The position numbers and the translations under genes were made by a program. From assembly GCF_027920805.1 (NCBI RefSeq), contig NZ_JANWOI010000003.1:618067-682066 (forward strand): a stretch of DNA of 64,000 bases, written 5' to 3'. This document shows, piece after piece, positions 43,853 through 52,818 of the stretch. The notes beneath the pieces are model-generated. The model saw only the letters and a list, made by a program, of their open reading frames with translations. It was not told the origin of the DNA and did no database searches. This DNA comes from Govania unica (lineage in GTDB: Bacteria > Pseudomonadota > Alphaproteobacteria > Sphingomonadales > Govanellaceae). Positions within the stretch are counted from its first letter, which is position 1. Each line of letters starts with the position of its first letter.

Positions 43853-44535
43853 TTGCCGCGATACAGCCGATGGACCAAGGCCGTGCGGGTCTGCACCCCG
43901 GCCTTGCCAAAAATGCGGCTGAGGTGGGTTTTGACGGTTGGCAATTCAATGCCGAGACGGCGGCAGATTTCCTTGTTGCTGAGGCCTGCGCAGACCAGTT
44001 GAACGATCTCCCGCTCCCGCTCGGTCAGGCCGATCTCGTCCGGCACCGAGGGGGCCGGGTGGCCAAGGATGCGGTCAAGGCAAAATTCGGCGAACGGCAC
44101 CATGCGTTCCAGCAAAGCCCGCTCGGTCAAGGAGAACGGCCCCATGTCGACCCCGCGCACAAGCGACAGGCCGGCGACGATGCGGCGGTCATGACGTAGG
44201 TAGACTTCCAGCTGATAGGGTGTCTCTTGGGGCATCAGAAAACTCGTCATATAATTGCGGGTATGGCGATCTGATGTCATGGAGTCGTTGAGGATTGCGA
44301 TTTTCGCTTCCTTGTCGGCGCAGCGCGACGGATGCAGTGGGTCAAATTCGCAATAATGGTCCTGATAAGCGGTCAACCATTCCTGAGCGAGGTTGAACAG
44401 ATGATGATCGAAGACCTGCATGCGGTCGTCAACGCGATAAAAACAGCGCCCGGTCGTCGGCACGATATCCCCGATAAAGCCGAGAATGGCCTGACTGAAG
44501 TCCAGAGGTGCGTTGCAGTCTAGTGCCGTTACCAT
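43849..44535 (-). CDS. LuxR-family transcriptional regulator
   Basis: This regulator of about 228 residues has a C-terminal LuxR-type helix-turn-helix (LTEREREIVQLVCAGLSNKEIC, ELPTVKTHLSRIFGKAG). The N-terminal 140 residues are not a receiver domain and not a clear autoinducer domain. The start at 44535 has AAGGAAG upstream; a TTG one codon earlier is possible. It lies end to end with the MFS gene and may control the TBDT-deacetylase-MFS locus. Confidence 0.87.
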   Translation of the reverse strand: MVTALDCNAPLDFSQAILGFIGDIVPTTGRCFYRVDDRMQVFDHHLFNLAQEWLTAYQDHYCEFDPLHPSRCADKEAKIAILNDSMTSDRHTRNYMTSFLMPQETPYQLEVYLRHDRRIVAGLSLVRGVDMGPFSLTERALLERMVPFAEFCLDRILGHPAPSVPDEIGLTEREREIVQLVCAGLSNKEICRRLGIELPTVKTHLSRIFGKAGVQTRTALVHRLYRGN

Positions 44536-44622
44536 CAACTTCCTTGTCTCATGACCCGGATTCAGGAACTATACAGGAGAGGAAGTAGCCTAATTTCATC
44601 CAATCAAAAGATCAAGGGGCGA

Positions 44623-44772
44623 CTATGCCGCGAATTTCCTGGCCACGACCACGTAAAGCACCACGGCGATCATGACGCCGATCATGATCGGGTTGACCTG
44701 TTCATGCAACAACGTAATCGCTAACCCGAGGCCACAAAGGATGATCGCCGTCCTAGCGGCAAAAACCGAGCG
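44623..44772 (-). pseudogene. C-terminal remnant of a membrane transporter
   Basis: Reading leftward, the frame gives SVFAARTAIILCGLGLAITL, then LHEQVNPIMIGVMIAVVLY and VVVARKFAA before a stop. This looks like the last two helices of a small permease, perhaps an EamA/DMT-type protein. No start or homologous upstream part exists; sequence beyond 44772 belongs to the next gene. It appears truncated at a junction where base composition also becomes less GC-rich. Confidence 0.35.
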
Positions 44773-44811
44773 AAGATGAGGGAATGAGCTGCAGTATTTT
44801 CTCCCATCACG

Positions 44812-45492
44812 TTATCCGTGGGCTGTGTTTTCATAATTCTGGAGAAATTTATCGATTTCGTCAAAGAGCAGGGTTCTGTTCTTTTGAATTGCAATCGCCT
44901 GCGCCATAATTGCGAAATCATCCGACAGGACACGCAATTCAGGCCTTGTCTCGACCTCGGATTCAAGCATTGACCGAATTCCTGCCACGGCAACTGCGGA
45001 ACCATTCAGGAAGTAAGCATAGGATGTTTGTTCATTTTCAAATGACACGACCTGAGCTGCTTGCAATCGCTTTCTTAGCCGGAGGTCGAAAGCTGTACCA
45101 GCGATCGAAGCGATGCTGAATCCCGATTGATCGAGCTGATCAAAGCTTTCGATATTTTGAGAAACACGTACGGCACAGGTCGCCTTGATCTGTAGATATG
45201 GTTTGGTAAAATAAAAACGATCCGTGCGGCTCGGATCAAAAGCCAGAAAGGCTAAATCCCACTGGCCATTCTCTGCACAGGCGACAATATCTTGCGGTCC
45301 TGCATAATATGTGAACTCAACCTTGAGGCCTAGCTTTCGTCCAAAGGCATGTGCAATATCGACCGCTGGACCAGACAATGATCCATCTTCAGAGATATGA
45401 GAAACAATGGAGTTGGACTTATTAAGTGCAATGCGAATGCATCCGCTATCAAATATGGAATCGGATTCATTTCCAACGATATTAGATGACAT
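44812..45492 (-). CDS. Family 3 solute-binding protein without a signal peptide
   Basis: This 226-residue protein has the fold of amino-acid-type periplasmic binding proteins (SBP_bac_3): CIRIALNKSNS, GPAVDIAHAFGRKLGLKVEF, then DLAFLAFDPSRTDRFYFTKPY. The N-terminus (MSSNIVGNESDS) has no signal peptide, although an export signal is expected for this family. No ABC permease or ATPase gene is adjacent. It may be a cytoplasmic ligand-binding or even catalytic relative (compare cyclohexadienyl dehydratase), or an orphan sensor. It is divergent from the NTF2-like pair. Confidence 0.82.
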   Translation of the reverse strand: MSSNIVGNESDSIFDSGCIRIALNKSNSIVSHISEDGSLSGPAVDIAHAFGRKLGLKVEFTYYAGPQDIVACAENGQWDLAFLAFDPSRTDRFYFTKPYLQIKATCAVRVSQNIESFDQLDQSGFSIASIAGTAFDLRLRKRLQAAQVVSFENEQTSYAYFLNGSAVAVAGIRSMLESEVETRPELRVLSDDFAIMAQAIAIQKNRTLLFDEIDKFLQNYENTAHG

Positions 45493-45682
45493 TGCGTAAC
45501 TCTCGTTTGCAGAAACGACAACCAGAAACTCTATTGTTTTTATCTTTAAAATGACGGTTACCTCAATAAGAGGAGACTGTAAACGGCCAAGTCATCAAGG
45601 CCTTCACGTATATCCTTGCCGACAGATTGAGGTCCGGTTAAAAAGTTCCTCAATCATATGCATATAATTGGAAAACATCTCC

Positions 45683-46066
45683 ATGACAAAACAAGAGCTT
45701 GATAAGCAGGCGATTGAGCATGCTGAGAAAGAGCTTGCCGAGGCTCTTGTCACGGCCGACCTCGAAAGATTACTTAAACTTCTGGATGATGGATTGCTCT
45801 GGATCCATGGTTCGTCGAAGGTCGATACAAAGACGTCATTGCTTGAGGCGATCGCCAATCGGTCGCTCGTGCTGAATCAGTTTGACCGCGAGTATGCCGC
45901 AATCGAAATTTTTGGTGAAAGTGGTGTGGTTGCGGGCATATTGAATCTTGATGTTACGATGGGTGGCGAGCCGCGGAGAATTCGTAATCAGATTTCCACA
46001 ATATGGTCCTGTTACACGGGCGTTCCGTGTCTGATACATTTCCAAGCAACTCGCGTACCGGATTGA
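45683..46066 (+). CDS. NTF2-like/SnoaL-type small protein A
   Basis: This protein of about 127 residues has the cone-shaped NTF2 fold (DUF4440-like): N-terminal helix, LLWIHGSS, ESGVVAGILNLDV and WSCYTGVPCLIHFQAT. Such proteins are often isomerases, dehydratases or ring hydroxylase subunits. The start at 45683 has GGAAA upstream; a TTG 15 bases earlier is open. A paralogue follows 72 bases downstream, in the same orientation. Confidence 0.8.
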   Translation: MTKQELDKQAIEHAEKELAEALVTADLERLLKLLDDGLLWIHGSSKVDTKTSLLEAIANRSLVLNQFDREYAAIEIFGESGVVAGILNLDVTMGGEPRRIRNQISTIWSCYTGVPCLIHFQATRVPD

Positions 46067-46138
46067 AATCAAAGCCCCGACATCCTGAGAACGATACGAT
46101 AAAATCCCTGTTTCGGCGCCTATATAGCGAGATATAAA

Positions 46139-46528
46139 ATGAGCATAGCAGAAGACTTTAAATGGACGCTTGAAGCTACAGAGATGGCGGAAGCCGCGCG
46201 TTGCAGCGCAATGATCGCGGGAGATGGTGCGGTACTTCGTGATATTTTTGCTGAAGATTCAACATGGATCCATTCGTCAGGCCAATTGGACGCGCGCGAA
46301 GCTTTCATTGGCAAGATCGAGAGCGGAGCCAGCCAATACCTCACGATTGAGCGGAGCGAAATCACGGTTCGAATCTATGAGAGCGTTGCGATTGTCAGCG
46401 GCATTGCTACCATGAATGTACTTGCGGGAGGGGAGCCGCGCAGTCTGCGCAACCGCTTTACAAATATGTGGGCGGTACGTGCGGGCCGCCCAGTACTCGT
46501 ATCAGCCCAATCCACGAAAATTGGATAA
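46139..46528 (+). CDS. NTF2-like/SnoaL-type small protein B
   Basis: This 129-residue paralogue of the upstream gene shares STWIHSSGQLD, SVAIVSGIATMNV, GGEPRSLRNRFTNMW and SAQSTKIG with it. The pair may form a heterodimer or act on consecutive intermediates. No catalytic Asp/His can be assigned with confidence. It ends 59 bases before a long perfect inverted repeat. Confidence 0.8.
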   Translation: MSIAEDFKWTLEATEMAEAARCSAMIAGDGAVLRDIFAEDSTWIHSSGQLDAREAFIGKIESGASQYLTIERSEITVRIYESVAIVSGIATMNVLAGGEPRSLRNRFTNMWAVRAGRPVLVSAQSTKIG

Positions 46529-46586
46529 CGGGGATATCGAGAAAGTCGACGGCAGGGCGCAGATTCATGGATTGAATGAAGCGCCT

Positions 46587-46657
46587 GAAATGACGCCCTG
46601 AAAATATGCGCTCAGTAGGTTGATCTTGCAGAACGCATATTTTCAGGGCGTCATTTC
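46587..46657. terminator. 24-bp perfect inverted repeat between convergent genes
   Basis: The arms 46587-46610 and 46634-46657 are perfectly complementary over 24 bases, around a 23-base spacer. Both outer ends run into GAAAT/ATTTC. It lies between an NTF2-like gene (plus) and a GlcG-like gene (minus), so a bidirectional terminator is likely. The stem is longer than usual. Confidence 0.6.
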
Positions 46658-46693
46658 TCAGTATCCGTCGATGGGTTCAGGCAGAAACTCAAG

Positions 46694-47161
46694 TCAATGG
46701 CTTGAGCCGACCTCGGCAACCAAGTCACATTGAGCAATGCCTTTGAGGGCGCAATCTTCATCTTGATCTGGCAGCGCGCCCGAAATTCCGACGGCCCCGA
46801 GCAATATTCCGGTTTGATCATAAATCAAAACGCCCCCCGCCACAGGGATCAGGTTGCCGCCAGCAAGGGCTGTGATCGCACTTATGAATTCAGGATGAGT
46901 TTTAGCGCGTTCCCCTAATGCGCGGGAGCCGGAACCCATGGCAAGCGCACCCCAAGCTTTGGCTTGGGCAATTTCAGGGCGCAACAGACTTGAATTATCT
47001 TCTCGTTTAAAGGCCACAAGGCGTCCGGCAACGTCCAGCACAGCAACAGTCAGCGGGGGCAGGGAGCGGGTACGGCCATGGGCCAATGCCGCATCCACGA
47101 TGACAGACGCTTGCTCCAAGGTGATGAAACCACGACCAGTTTTCATTTTGTCCGCTTTCAT
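46694..47161 (-). CDS. GlcG/HbpS-family protein
   Basis: This 155-residue protein matches the GlcG/HbpS fold: LTVAVLDVAGRLVAFKREDN, AQAKAWGALAMG and IPVAGGVLIYDQTGILLGAVGISG. Members bind haem or act as accessory proteins in glycolate, propanediol and aromatic pathways. There is no signal peptide. It lies in the ester/aromatic locus, divergent from the FadR-type regulator at 47274. Confidence 0.87.
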   Translation of the reverse strand: MKADKMKTGRGFITLEQASVIVDAALAHGRTRSLPPLTVAVLDVAGRLVAFKREDNSSLLRPEIAQAKAWGALAMGSGSRALGERAKTHPEFISAITALAGGNLIPVAGGVLIYDQTGILLGAVGISGALPDQDEDCALKGIAQCDLVAEVGSSH

Positions 47162-47273
47162 GTTCTTTAGCTTTGTCTCGGGTGGCCAGAACGGCTCTCT
47201 TGACTGCGATTAAATATGGGAATAGAAACCTAGTGACATGTTTATTTTAATTATATGCTGAGGACAAGCCTAA

Positions 47274-48077
47274 ATGCGGACGACATTAGCCAAGGCACCG
47301 CGTTTACTGGATAGAAGTCGCGTAGCGGACCAGATCTTCGAGGATCTGAAAAGCCAGATCATGTCCGGCGCCTTGTCCCGCGGCGCGCGTCTTCCGACAG
47401 AAAAGGAATTGGCTGAGTATTATTCGGTCAGCGGCCCCACCGTTCGCGAAGCCATCCGAGGTCTCTCTGTGATCGGACTTGTTGATGTCCGTCACGGCAG
47501 CGGAGCTTATGTCAGCGCAAACGGGGAAGCCCTGGTCGCCATGTCGCTCGGCGCCGTTATTCAGCTTGAAACGGTTGGGGTCGGAGATGCACTTGAAATA
47601 CTAAGTGTATTGAACGTGCACGCCGCGACCTGCGCCGTAAAGCAGGCGACAGACGGCGATTTGCAGAGGCTTCGTGAGACAACGCTGGCCCTGAAGGAAG
47701 TTCAGAGTGCGGAACAAGCCGCGATTGGCGTTCGTGCGTTCCATCATGCTCTTTTAAAGGCCGCCCATAATCCTTTACTCGAGGTTATCTGCATCTTTCT
47801 TGCAAATATTCAGGTCGAATTTGCCAAGGAAGTTACGGGCGGAGCGGTGGAAGGCTGGAGAAATATTCTCGTCGGTTTGGCGGATGTCCGTGAACGCTTT
47901 GTGGCGGCAATCGAACGCCGCGATGTCAAGGCTGCGGCCAAAACCGCGCGTGAGTTTCACGAAACAGCAATGCAGCTTGTAAGTTCCATGCCTAAAGCTC
48001 AGGAAGTGCGGCTGTCCGATCCCAAGCTTAAGGCGCTTCTTTCGACGATCGTTGATGGCATGGCACGCCGTTCCTGA
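47274..48077 (+). CDS. GntR-family regulator, FadR subfamily
   Basis: This 267-residue regulator has an N-terminal winged helix (VADQIFEDLKSQIMSGALSR, LPTEKELAEYYSVSGPTVREAIRGL) and an all-helical FCD effector domain with His residues (AFHHALLKAAHNPLL, REFHETAM) placed for metal or carboxylate binding. It lies 40 bases before the MFS gene and most likely represses the locus from the MFS gene to the tannase-like gene. Confidence 0.9.
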   Translation: MRTTLAKAPRLLDRSRVADQIFEDLKSQIMSGALSRGARLPTEKELAEYYSVSGPTVREAIRGLSVIGLVDVRHGSGAYVSANGEALVAMSLGAVIQLETVGVGDALEILSVLNVHAATCAVKQATDGDLQRLRETTLALKEVQSAEQAAIGVRAFHHALLKAAHNPLLEVICIFLANIQVEFAKEVTGGAVEGWRNILVGLADVRERFVAAIERRDVKAAAKTAREFHETAMQLVSSMPKAQEVRLSDPKLKALLSTIVDGMARRS

Positions 48078-48117
48078 AGCAGAAAATCTCAGAAAACCAA
48101 AAATCACGGAGGCGAGC

Positions 48118-49446
48118 ATGCACGGCAGTGTAAAGGCTGGGGCTGCTATTGATCTGGTTGGCGATAATGGATTGAGTCGTTATCAAAAACTGGTTGTTAT
48201 TCTGTGTGCCACCATTGCCTTGCTCGATGGTTTTGATACGCAGGCCATTGGATTTGTAGCCCCCGTGATTGCGCAGGAATGGGCAATGCCCCTTGCGGCT
48301 TTTGGGCCGATATTTGCTGTGGGGTTGCTTGGTGGGCTTGTCGGCGCCGTATTATTCGGCCTTGTCGCAGATCGTTATGGCCGTCGCATAACCTTGCTGC
48401 TGACTGTTGCCTTGTTTGCCTTGGGGTCACTTGTAACGCCGCTTGCAACGACGGGCTGGGAGCTTGGATTTTATCGCCTGGTCACGGGTTTGGGGCTGGG
48501 TGGTGCGATGCCAAGTATTATTGCACTGACGTCGGAATACTCGCCTGCGCGCATGCGGACGACGCTGATTGTGGCGATGTTTTGCGGATTTCCGTTAGGT
48601 GCGGTTGTCGGCGCAATTCTTTCTGCACCTCTTATTGCTCACTTTGGTTGGGAATCCGTTTTCCTGTTGGGTGGAATTGTCCCGATCCTTCTTTTGCCGA
48701 TCTTGGTCCTTCGTATGCCGGAATCGCTTGGTTGGTTGACGGCGCGCCAGAATATAAATGCTGTCAATGTGATATTGTCCCGGATGGGAAAGCCGCCTGT
48801 GACGATAGCGGCGTTGGCGCGTGCGGACGAACAAAATCTTGAAGGGCAGGGTAAAACAAGCATTTATGCGTTGTTTACAGAGGGCCGCTTGATTGGCAGC
48901 CTGCTGATCGCGGGGGTGTTCTTTGTAAGCCTTCTTTTGGTTTTCCTGATGGTAAGCTGGATTCCTGCGATCGCGGTTGAATCTGGGCTGTCCGTTCAGA
49001 AGGGGGTCCTTGCTGCTGCCGTCCTCAATATTACGGGCATTATCGGCAGTCTGTTGATTGGCGCGGTGAGTGATCGCCTTGGTGTTTATCGGATTGTCGG
49101 CGGCGCCTATTTGCTCGGTGGGGCTGCGGTCGTTTTGCTTGCCTTGGGGGCACAGCCGTCTTCCACTATATTCTTGTTCTGCGCTGTGGCCGGGTTCTTC
49201 TGCATCGGCGCGCAAATGTGCGTAATCTCCATCGCGTCTCAATTCTATCCCGTGGACATTCGTGCGACCGGGGTAGGGTGGAGCATGGGAATGGGGCGCT
49301 TTGGGGCTATCGTTGGCCCTTTGATTGGTGCCGCATTGATTGGTGGAACTGCAGGAAAATCATTATTCTGGATTGTCTCTGTACTGTCCATCTTGGCTGG
49401 CATTGGCATTCTTATTCTCGGCCTGTCTATGAGGCGACGTAAGTAA
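48118..49446 (+). CDS. MFS transporter, aromatic acid:H+ symporter type
   Basis: This carrier of about 442 residues shows the AAHS-branch signature LLDGFDTQAIGFVAPVIAQEW in helix 1, and LVADRYGRRITLL as motif A. Members such as BenK, PcaK and MhpT import benzoate-type acids. The start at 48118 has GGAGGCGAGC upstream. With the adjacent FadR-type regulator and the downstream esterases and aldolase it supports an aromatic acid pathway. Confidence 0.9.
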   Translation: MHGSVKAGAAIDLVGDNGLSRYQKLVVILCATIALLDGFDTQAIGFVAPVIAQEWAMPLAAFGPIFAVGLLGGLVGAVLFGLVADRYGRRITLLLTVALFALGSLVTPLATTGWELGFYRLVTGLGLGGAMPSIIALTSEYSPARMRTTLIVAMFCGFPLGAVVGAILSAPLIAHFGWESVFLLGGIVPILLLPILVLRMPESLGWLTARQNINAVNVILSRMGKPPVTIAALARADEQNLEGQGKTSIYALFTEGRLIGSLLIAGVFFVSLLLVFLMVSWIPAIAVESGLSVQKGVLAAAVLNITGIIGSLLIGAVSDRLGVYRIVGGAYLLGGAAVVLLALGAQPSSTIFLFCAVAGFFCIGAQMCVISIASQFYPVDIRATGVGWSMGMGRFGAIVGPLIGAALIGGTAGKSLFWIVSVLSILAGIGILILGLSMRRRK

Positions 49447-49955
49447 TTTCAGGAAACGATTAATCTACATTGCGGCCGCTGATAATTGAAATTGTCATGC
49501 GGCCGTTTTGTATAGCGCTTCCGCGCATCAACTGGCTCACGCAGAACAGGGGCGGAGCCGGTTCATTTATGCCTTTGGTGACCAAAAGCGGGGGGCAAAA
49601 GAGGCGATGCAGCCAAAGCGACATCAAATGGCCATCAATTTTAAAAGTCACCTAGATTAAAAAGTCTTGTGACGCGCATCAATCATTACGTCAGCATAAT
49701 GAATTTAAAGCATTGTACTAATTTTACTTAATGGAAGAATTCACGTTTTCTCCTGCTGGAAGGGCAATTATTTTGCCTGACCAGATTGGCATTTTTATTG
49801 ACAGAATTTAAAAAACTGACTAGGTGAATTATATAAACAAATAAAAACAAGAGCGACGACGGGATAACAAACCTATTGGTCATAGCGGTGCTGTTTGGGC
49901 TCCCTAGAACCTTGCCGATACCGAGATTGCAACCTGAGAATAACCGGAGATAAAA
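49447..49955. other. Intergenic region before the cupin gene
   Basis: This stretch of about 510 bases has only short overlapping ORFs (up to about 60 codons, both strands) without family similarity or good ribosome-binding sites. The right half (49650-49930) is AT-rich and probably holds the promoter of the cupin-TBDT-esterase run. No operator was identified. Confidence 0.5.
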
Positions 49956-50486
49956 ATGGCGAAATGGAAGCGCTATGTGGTTGGCCTGAATGAAGAGGGG
50001 AAATCAGCAACGCTCATGCATGATGCCCATAATGTTCAAGAACAGCCCGGCATCTTTTATCGCGCGACCCTTTGGAAGGCCGACGAAGTGCCGGTGGACA
50101 ACAGCATAACTGGCGATCGTGCTGGCACGGAAGCAACACGTGAACCGCCGCCAGGAGGGCTTCTGTTCCGTGCGCTTGAAATTCCGCCGGATACTGAAGA
50201 CAAGTTGCGTCATGTTGCCGCATTGAAAAAACTCAATGTTGAAGTGGCACAGAAACATATTCCAACAGCTGAGGATCTTGCGCGTCATCCTAGCATGCAC
50301 CGTACGGATACGCTTGACTGCATCACCTGCGTATCAGGTGAAATCTATATGATCACAGACGTTGATGAGGTGCTGATGCGCCCGGGCGATTCTGTCGTTA
50401 TCCGAGGCACGAACCATGCCTGGAGCAATCGCTCTGATAAGCCGGCGCTTCTCGTCGGTTGCATGATAAGTGCAAATCCGCTCTGA
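49956..50486 (+). CDS. Cupin-domain protein
   Basis: This 176-residue protein carries a C-terminal cupin domain: DTLDCITCVSGEIYMITD, then MRPGDSVVIRGTNHAWSNRSD. The usual metal ligands are partly missing in motif 1 (no HxH pair, but Asp and Cys), while motif 2 keeps His in NHAW. It may bind a ligand rather than act as a dioxygenase. A CGGAG ribosome-binding site precedes it. It is followed by a TBDT gene. Confidence 0.85.
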   Translation: MAKWKRYVVGLNEEGKSATLMHDAHNVQEQPGIFYRATLWKADEVPVDNSITGDRAGTEATREPPPGGLLFRALEIPPDTEDKLRHVAALKKLNVEVAQKHIPTAEDLARHPSMHRTDTLDCITCVSGEIYMITDVDEVLMRPGDSVVIRGTNHAWSNRSDKPALLVGCMISANPL

Positions 50487-50577
50487 GGCATCCTGTCTGG
50501 GCTATCAAGTTCGACTGACTGTTAGGCCATCCATCCTGATCTGACGATTTTATCAAATATAAACTATGGGGAGTTCC

Positions 50578-52776
50578 ATGAAACCGATCACCAATTTCCT
50601 TTTAACGTCTGTTTGCGCACTGCCATTTGTGATTTCCAGTGCTGCCCTGGCACAGGAAGACGCAGGAAATGCAGCATTTGGGCTGCAAGAGATCGTCGTT
50701 ACCGCGGCGAAACTCGGCAGCCAGAATCTCCAGACGACGCCGATCGCGGTTTCGGTTGTAGACGGCAATTTCATGGAAACGCAGGGTCTGAATAATATCA
50801 AAGACCTGTCAACTTACGTTCCGAACCTGACATTCTCGCGCAATATTGCTGCGGCTATCATCTATGTCCGTGGGATTGGGAGCAATGGTGGCTCTGACCC
50901 AAGCGTCGCTACCCAGATTGACGGCGTATATATTTCGCGTGCTTCGGGGCAGATGTCGGATTTCTTTGATGTGGAACGGGTGGAAGTCCTCCGTGGCCCG
51001 CAGGGAACTCTTTATGGTCGTAACGCCACGGGCGGCATCATCAATGTCATTTCGCGTGCCCCGTCGTCCGAGTTTGGTGGCAAGGTTCGGTTGGGCTATG
51101 GAAACTATAACACATTAGAAGGGGCGGGTTATGTCACTGGCTCGCTCGTGGAAGATAAACTGACGGCAAGCCTTGCAGTAAATTATCGTCGTCACGATGC
51201 CTTTTTCGAGAATATTGCACCGGGCGGGCACGACATCGGCACGGGGAACAGCGCTGGTGCCCGAATGCAGGTTCGACTGCAAGTCAATGAAAATATAACT
51301 GCCACGACACGCGCGGATTATGGACAGGTTGACGAATATTTCGAAAGCTATGATCATCTGCTTGCTCCGCTGACGATCAATGCGCCGCTTGCCAATTCTC
51401 TGGTTGGCAGCTATCGGAAGGTCGCGCTGAATGCCGATCAACGGTTGAAGTCTTGGATCGGTGGTGTTTCCGAAGAAATTAATTGGAAACTGAACGATAG
51501 CTTGACCTTGAATTCCATCACCGCATGGCGCCAAATCAAAACACGTGCGTATAATGATAACGATGCGAGTGAATTGGATCTTTTGCTCTTTCGTTCGACG
51601 AGTGACACACGTCAACTCTCACAAGAGTTCAACCTTCAGTATGTTTCGGACAAGTTCCGGGCAGTTGGCGGACTGTATTATTTCCATGATGAGGACACGC
51701 CGGGTAGCTTTGTAACGCAAACAGCCAGTCTGACGACGCGGGGGGCTTTCCCCGAGGTTCAAAGTGATTCCTATGCTGCTTATGCACAAGGTGATTATGA
51801 AATTCTGTCCGATCTGAGACTTGTCGTTGGTGCTCGTTACACCACCGAAAAGAAGAAGATGAATCAGAATTTCCAAGCAAAATCCATTAACCCGGCCACG
51901 ATGGGAAACAACTTGCCAGGCTTCCCGGTCATTTTCGATATCGATCGTCGGGATAATGCCTTTACGCCCAAAGTCGGACTTGATTATCAGGCCAATGACA
52001 ACCTGTTCCTTTATGCTTCGGCGACCAAAGGCTTCAAAAGTGGCGGCTTTAATAGTCAGGCGACCAATCCTCTGACCGCCGGTTATGCCCCCGAAATGCT
52101 GTGGTCATATGAACTGGGCGCAAAGACACAATGGTTCGACCGCCGTCTTCGGCTGAATCTGACGGGCTTCTACTATGACTACACAGACCTGCAAGTTCGT
52201 CAGTTGCTTGGCCCGGGAAATTCGGTCATCAGCAACGCCGCTTCGGCCACGGTTAAGGGCCTTGAGCTTGAGGTCATAGCCAAGCCTGTGTCCGAGATCC
52301 AGCTGTCGGGAAATTTGTCCTATTTGCGGGCACGTTATGACAGCTTCCCCACAGCATCAATTCCGGGCGGCTTTTCTCCCTACGTGCCGAACCAGAATTG
52401 CAAAGCAGGCGTCTGCACGATCAATGCTTCAGGTCATACGCTTGATGGATCGCCGGAATGGTCCGGAATGGTCGCTCTTGACTATATGCCGCAAATTGGC
52501 GGTTACGACCTGAATCTTCATGTCGATTACGCTTTCCGCGCGCGGACCTATTTTGATGCATCCAATATCTTGCTTGCGAGCCAGAAGGCATATGGGCTCT
52601 TCAACGCAAATATCAGCATCAGCCCGAGCGATGCGGGTGGTTGGAAGCTTGAGCTGTACGGAAAGAACCTGGCGAATGAGAAATATTATCAGGTCGTTTC
52701 CGGCAACGGCATGGCGCCGGGCGGTATCGTGGGCGATCCACGTACTTATGGCATTCGCGCCAGCTATAACTGGTAA
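50578..52776 (+). CDS. TonB-dependent receptor (fifth)
   Basis: This outer-membrane receptor of about 732 residues has a signal peptide ending at about ALAQ, LQEIVVTAAKLG, plug motif RVEVLRGPQGTLYGRN and the last strand GIRASYNW. There is no STN domain. I chose the ATG at 50578 because GGGGAG lies right before it. A disulfide-type pair (NCKAGVC) occurs in a late loop. It is followed by three hydrolytic or lyase genes in the same direction, whose substrate it likely imports. Confidence 0.93.
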   Translation: MKPITNFLLTSVCALPFVISSAALAQEDAGNAAFGLQEIVVTAAKLGSQNLQTTPIAVSVVDGNFMETQGLNNIKDLSTYVPNLTFSRNIAAAIIYVRGIGSNGGSDPSVATQIDGVYISRASGQMSDFFDVERVEVLRGPQGTLYGRNATGGIINVISRAPSSEFGGKVRLGYGNYNTLEGAGYVTGSLVEDKLTASLAVNYRRHDAFFENIAPGGHDIGTGNSAGARMQVRLQVNENITATTRADYGQVDEYFESYDHLLAPLTINAPLANSLVGSYRKVALNADQRLKSWIGGVSEEINWKLNDSLTLNSITAWRQIKTRAYNDNDASELDLLLFRSTSDTRQLSQEFNLQYVSDKFRAVGGLYYFHDEDTPGSFVTQTASLTTRGAFPEVQSDSYAAYAQGDYEILSDLRLVVGARYTTEKKKMNQNFQAKSINPATMGNNLPGFPVIFDIDRRDNAFTPKVGLDYQANDNLFLYASATKGFKSGGFNSQATNPLTAGYAPEMLWSYELGAKTQWFDRRLRLNLTGFYYDYTDLQVRQLLGPGNSVISNAASATVKGLELEVIAKPVSEIQLSGNLSYLRARYDSFPTASIPGGFSPYVPNQNCKAGVCTINASGHTLDGSPEWSGMVALDYMPQIGGYDLNLHVDYAFRARTYFDASNILLASQKAYGLFNANISISPSDAGGWKLELYGKNLANEKYYQVVSGNGMAPGGIVGDPRTYGIRASYNW

Positions 52777-52818
52777 GTCTGCTTAATATCTGTTCCCTGG
52801 ATTGCGTCGGAGAGGACA

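Noticed and set aside
49460..49655. Two overlapping opposite ORFs of about 60 codons
   Set aside because: No ribosome-binding site and no recognisable motif; left as intergenic.
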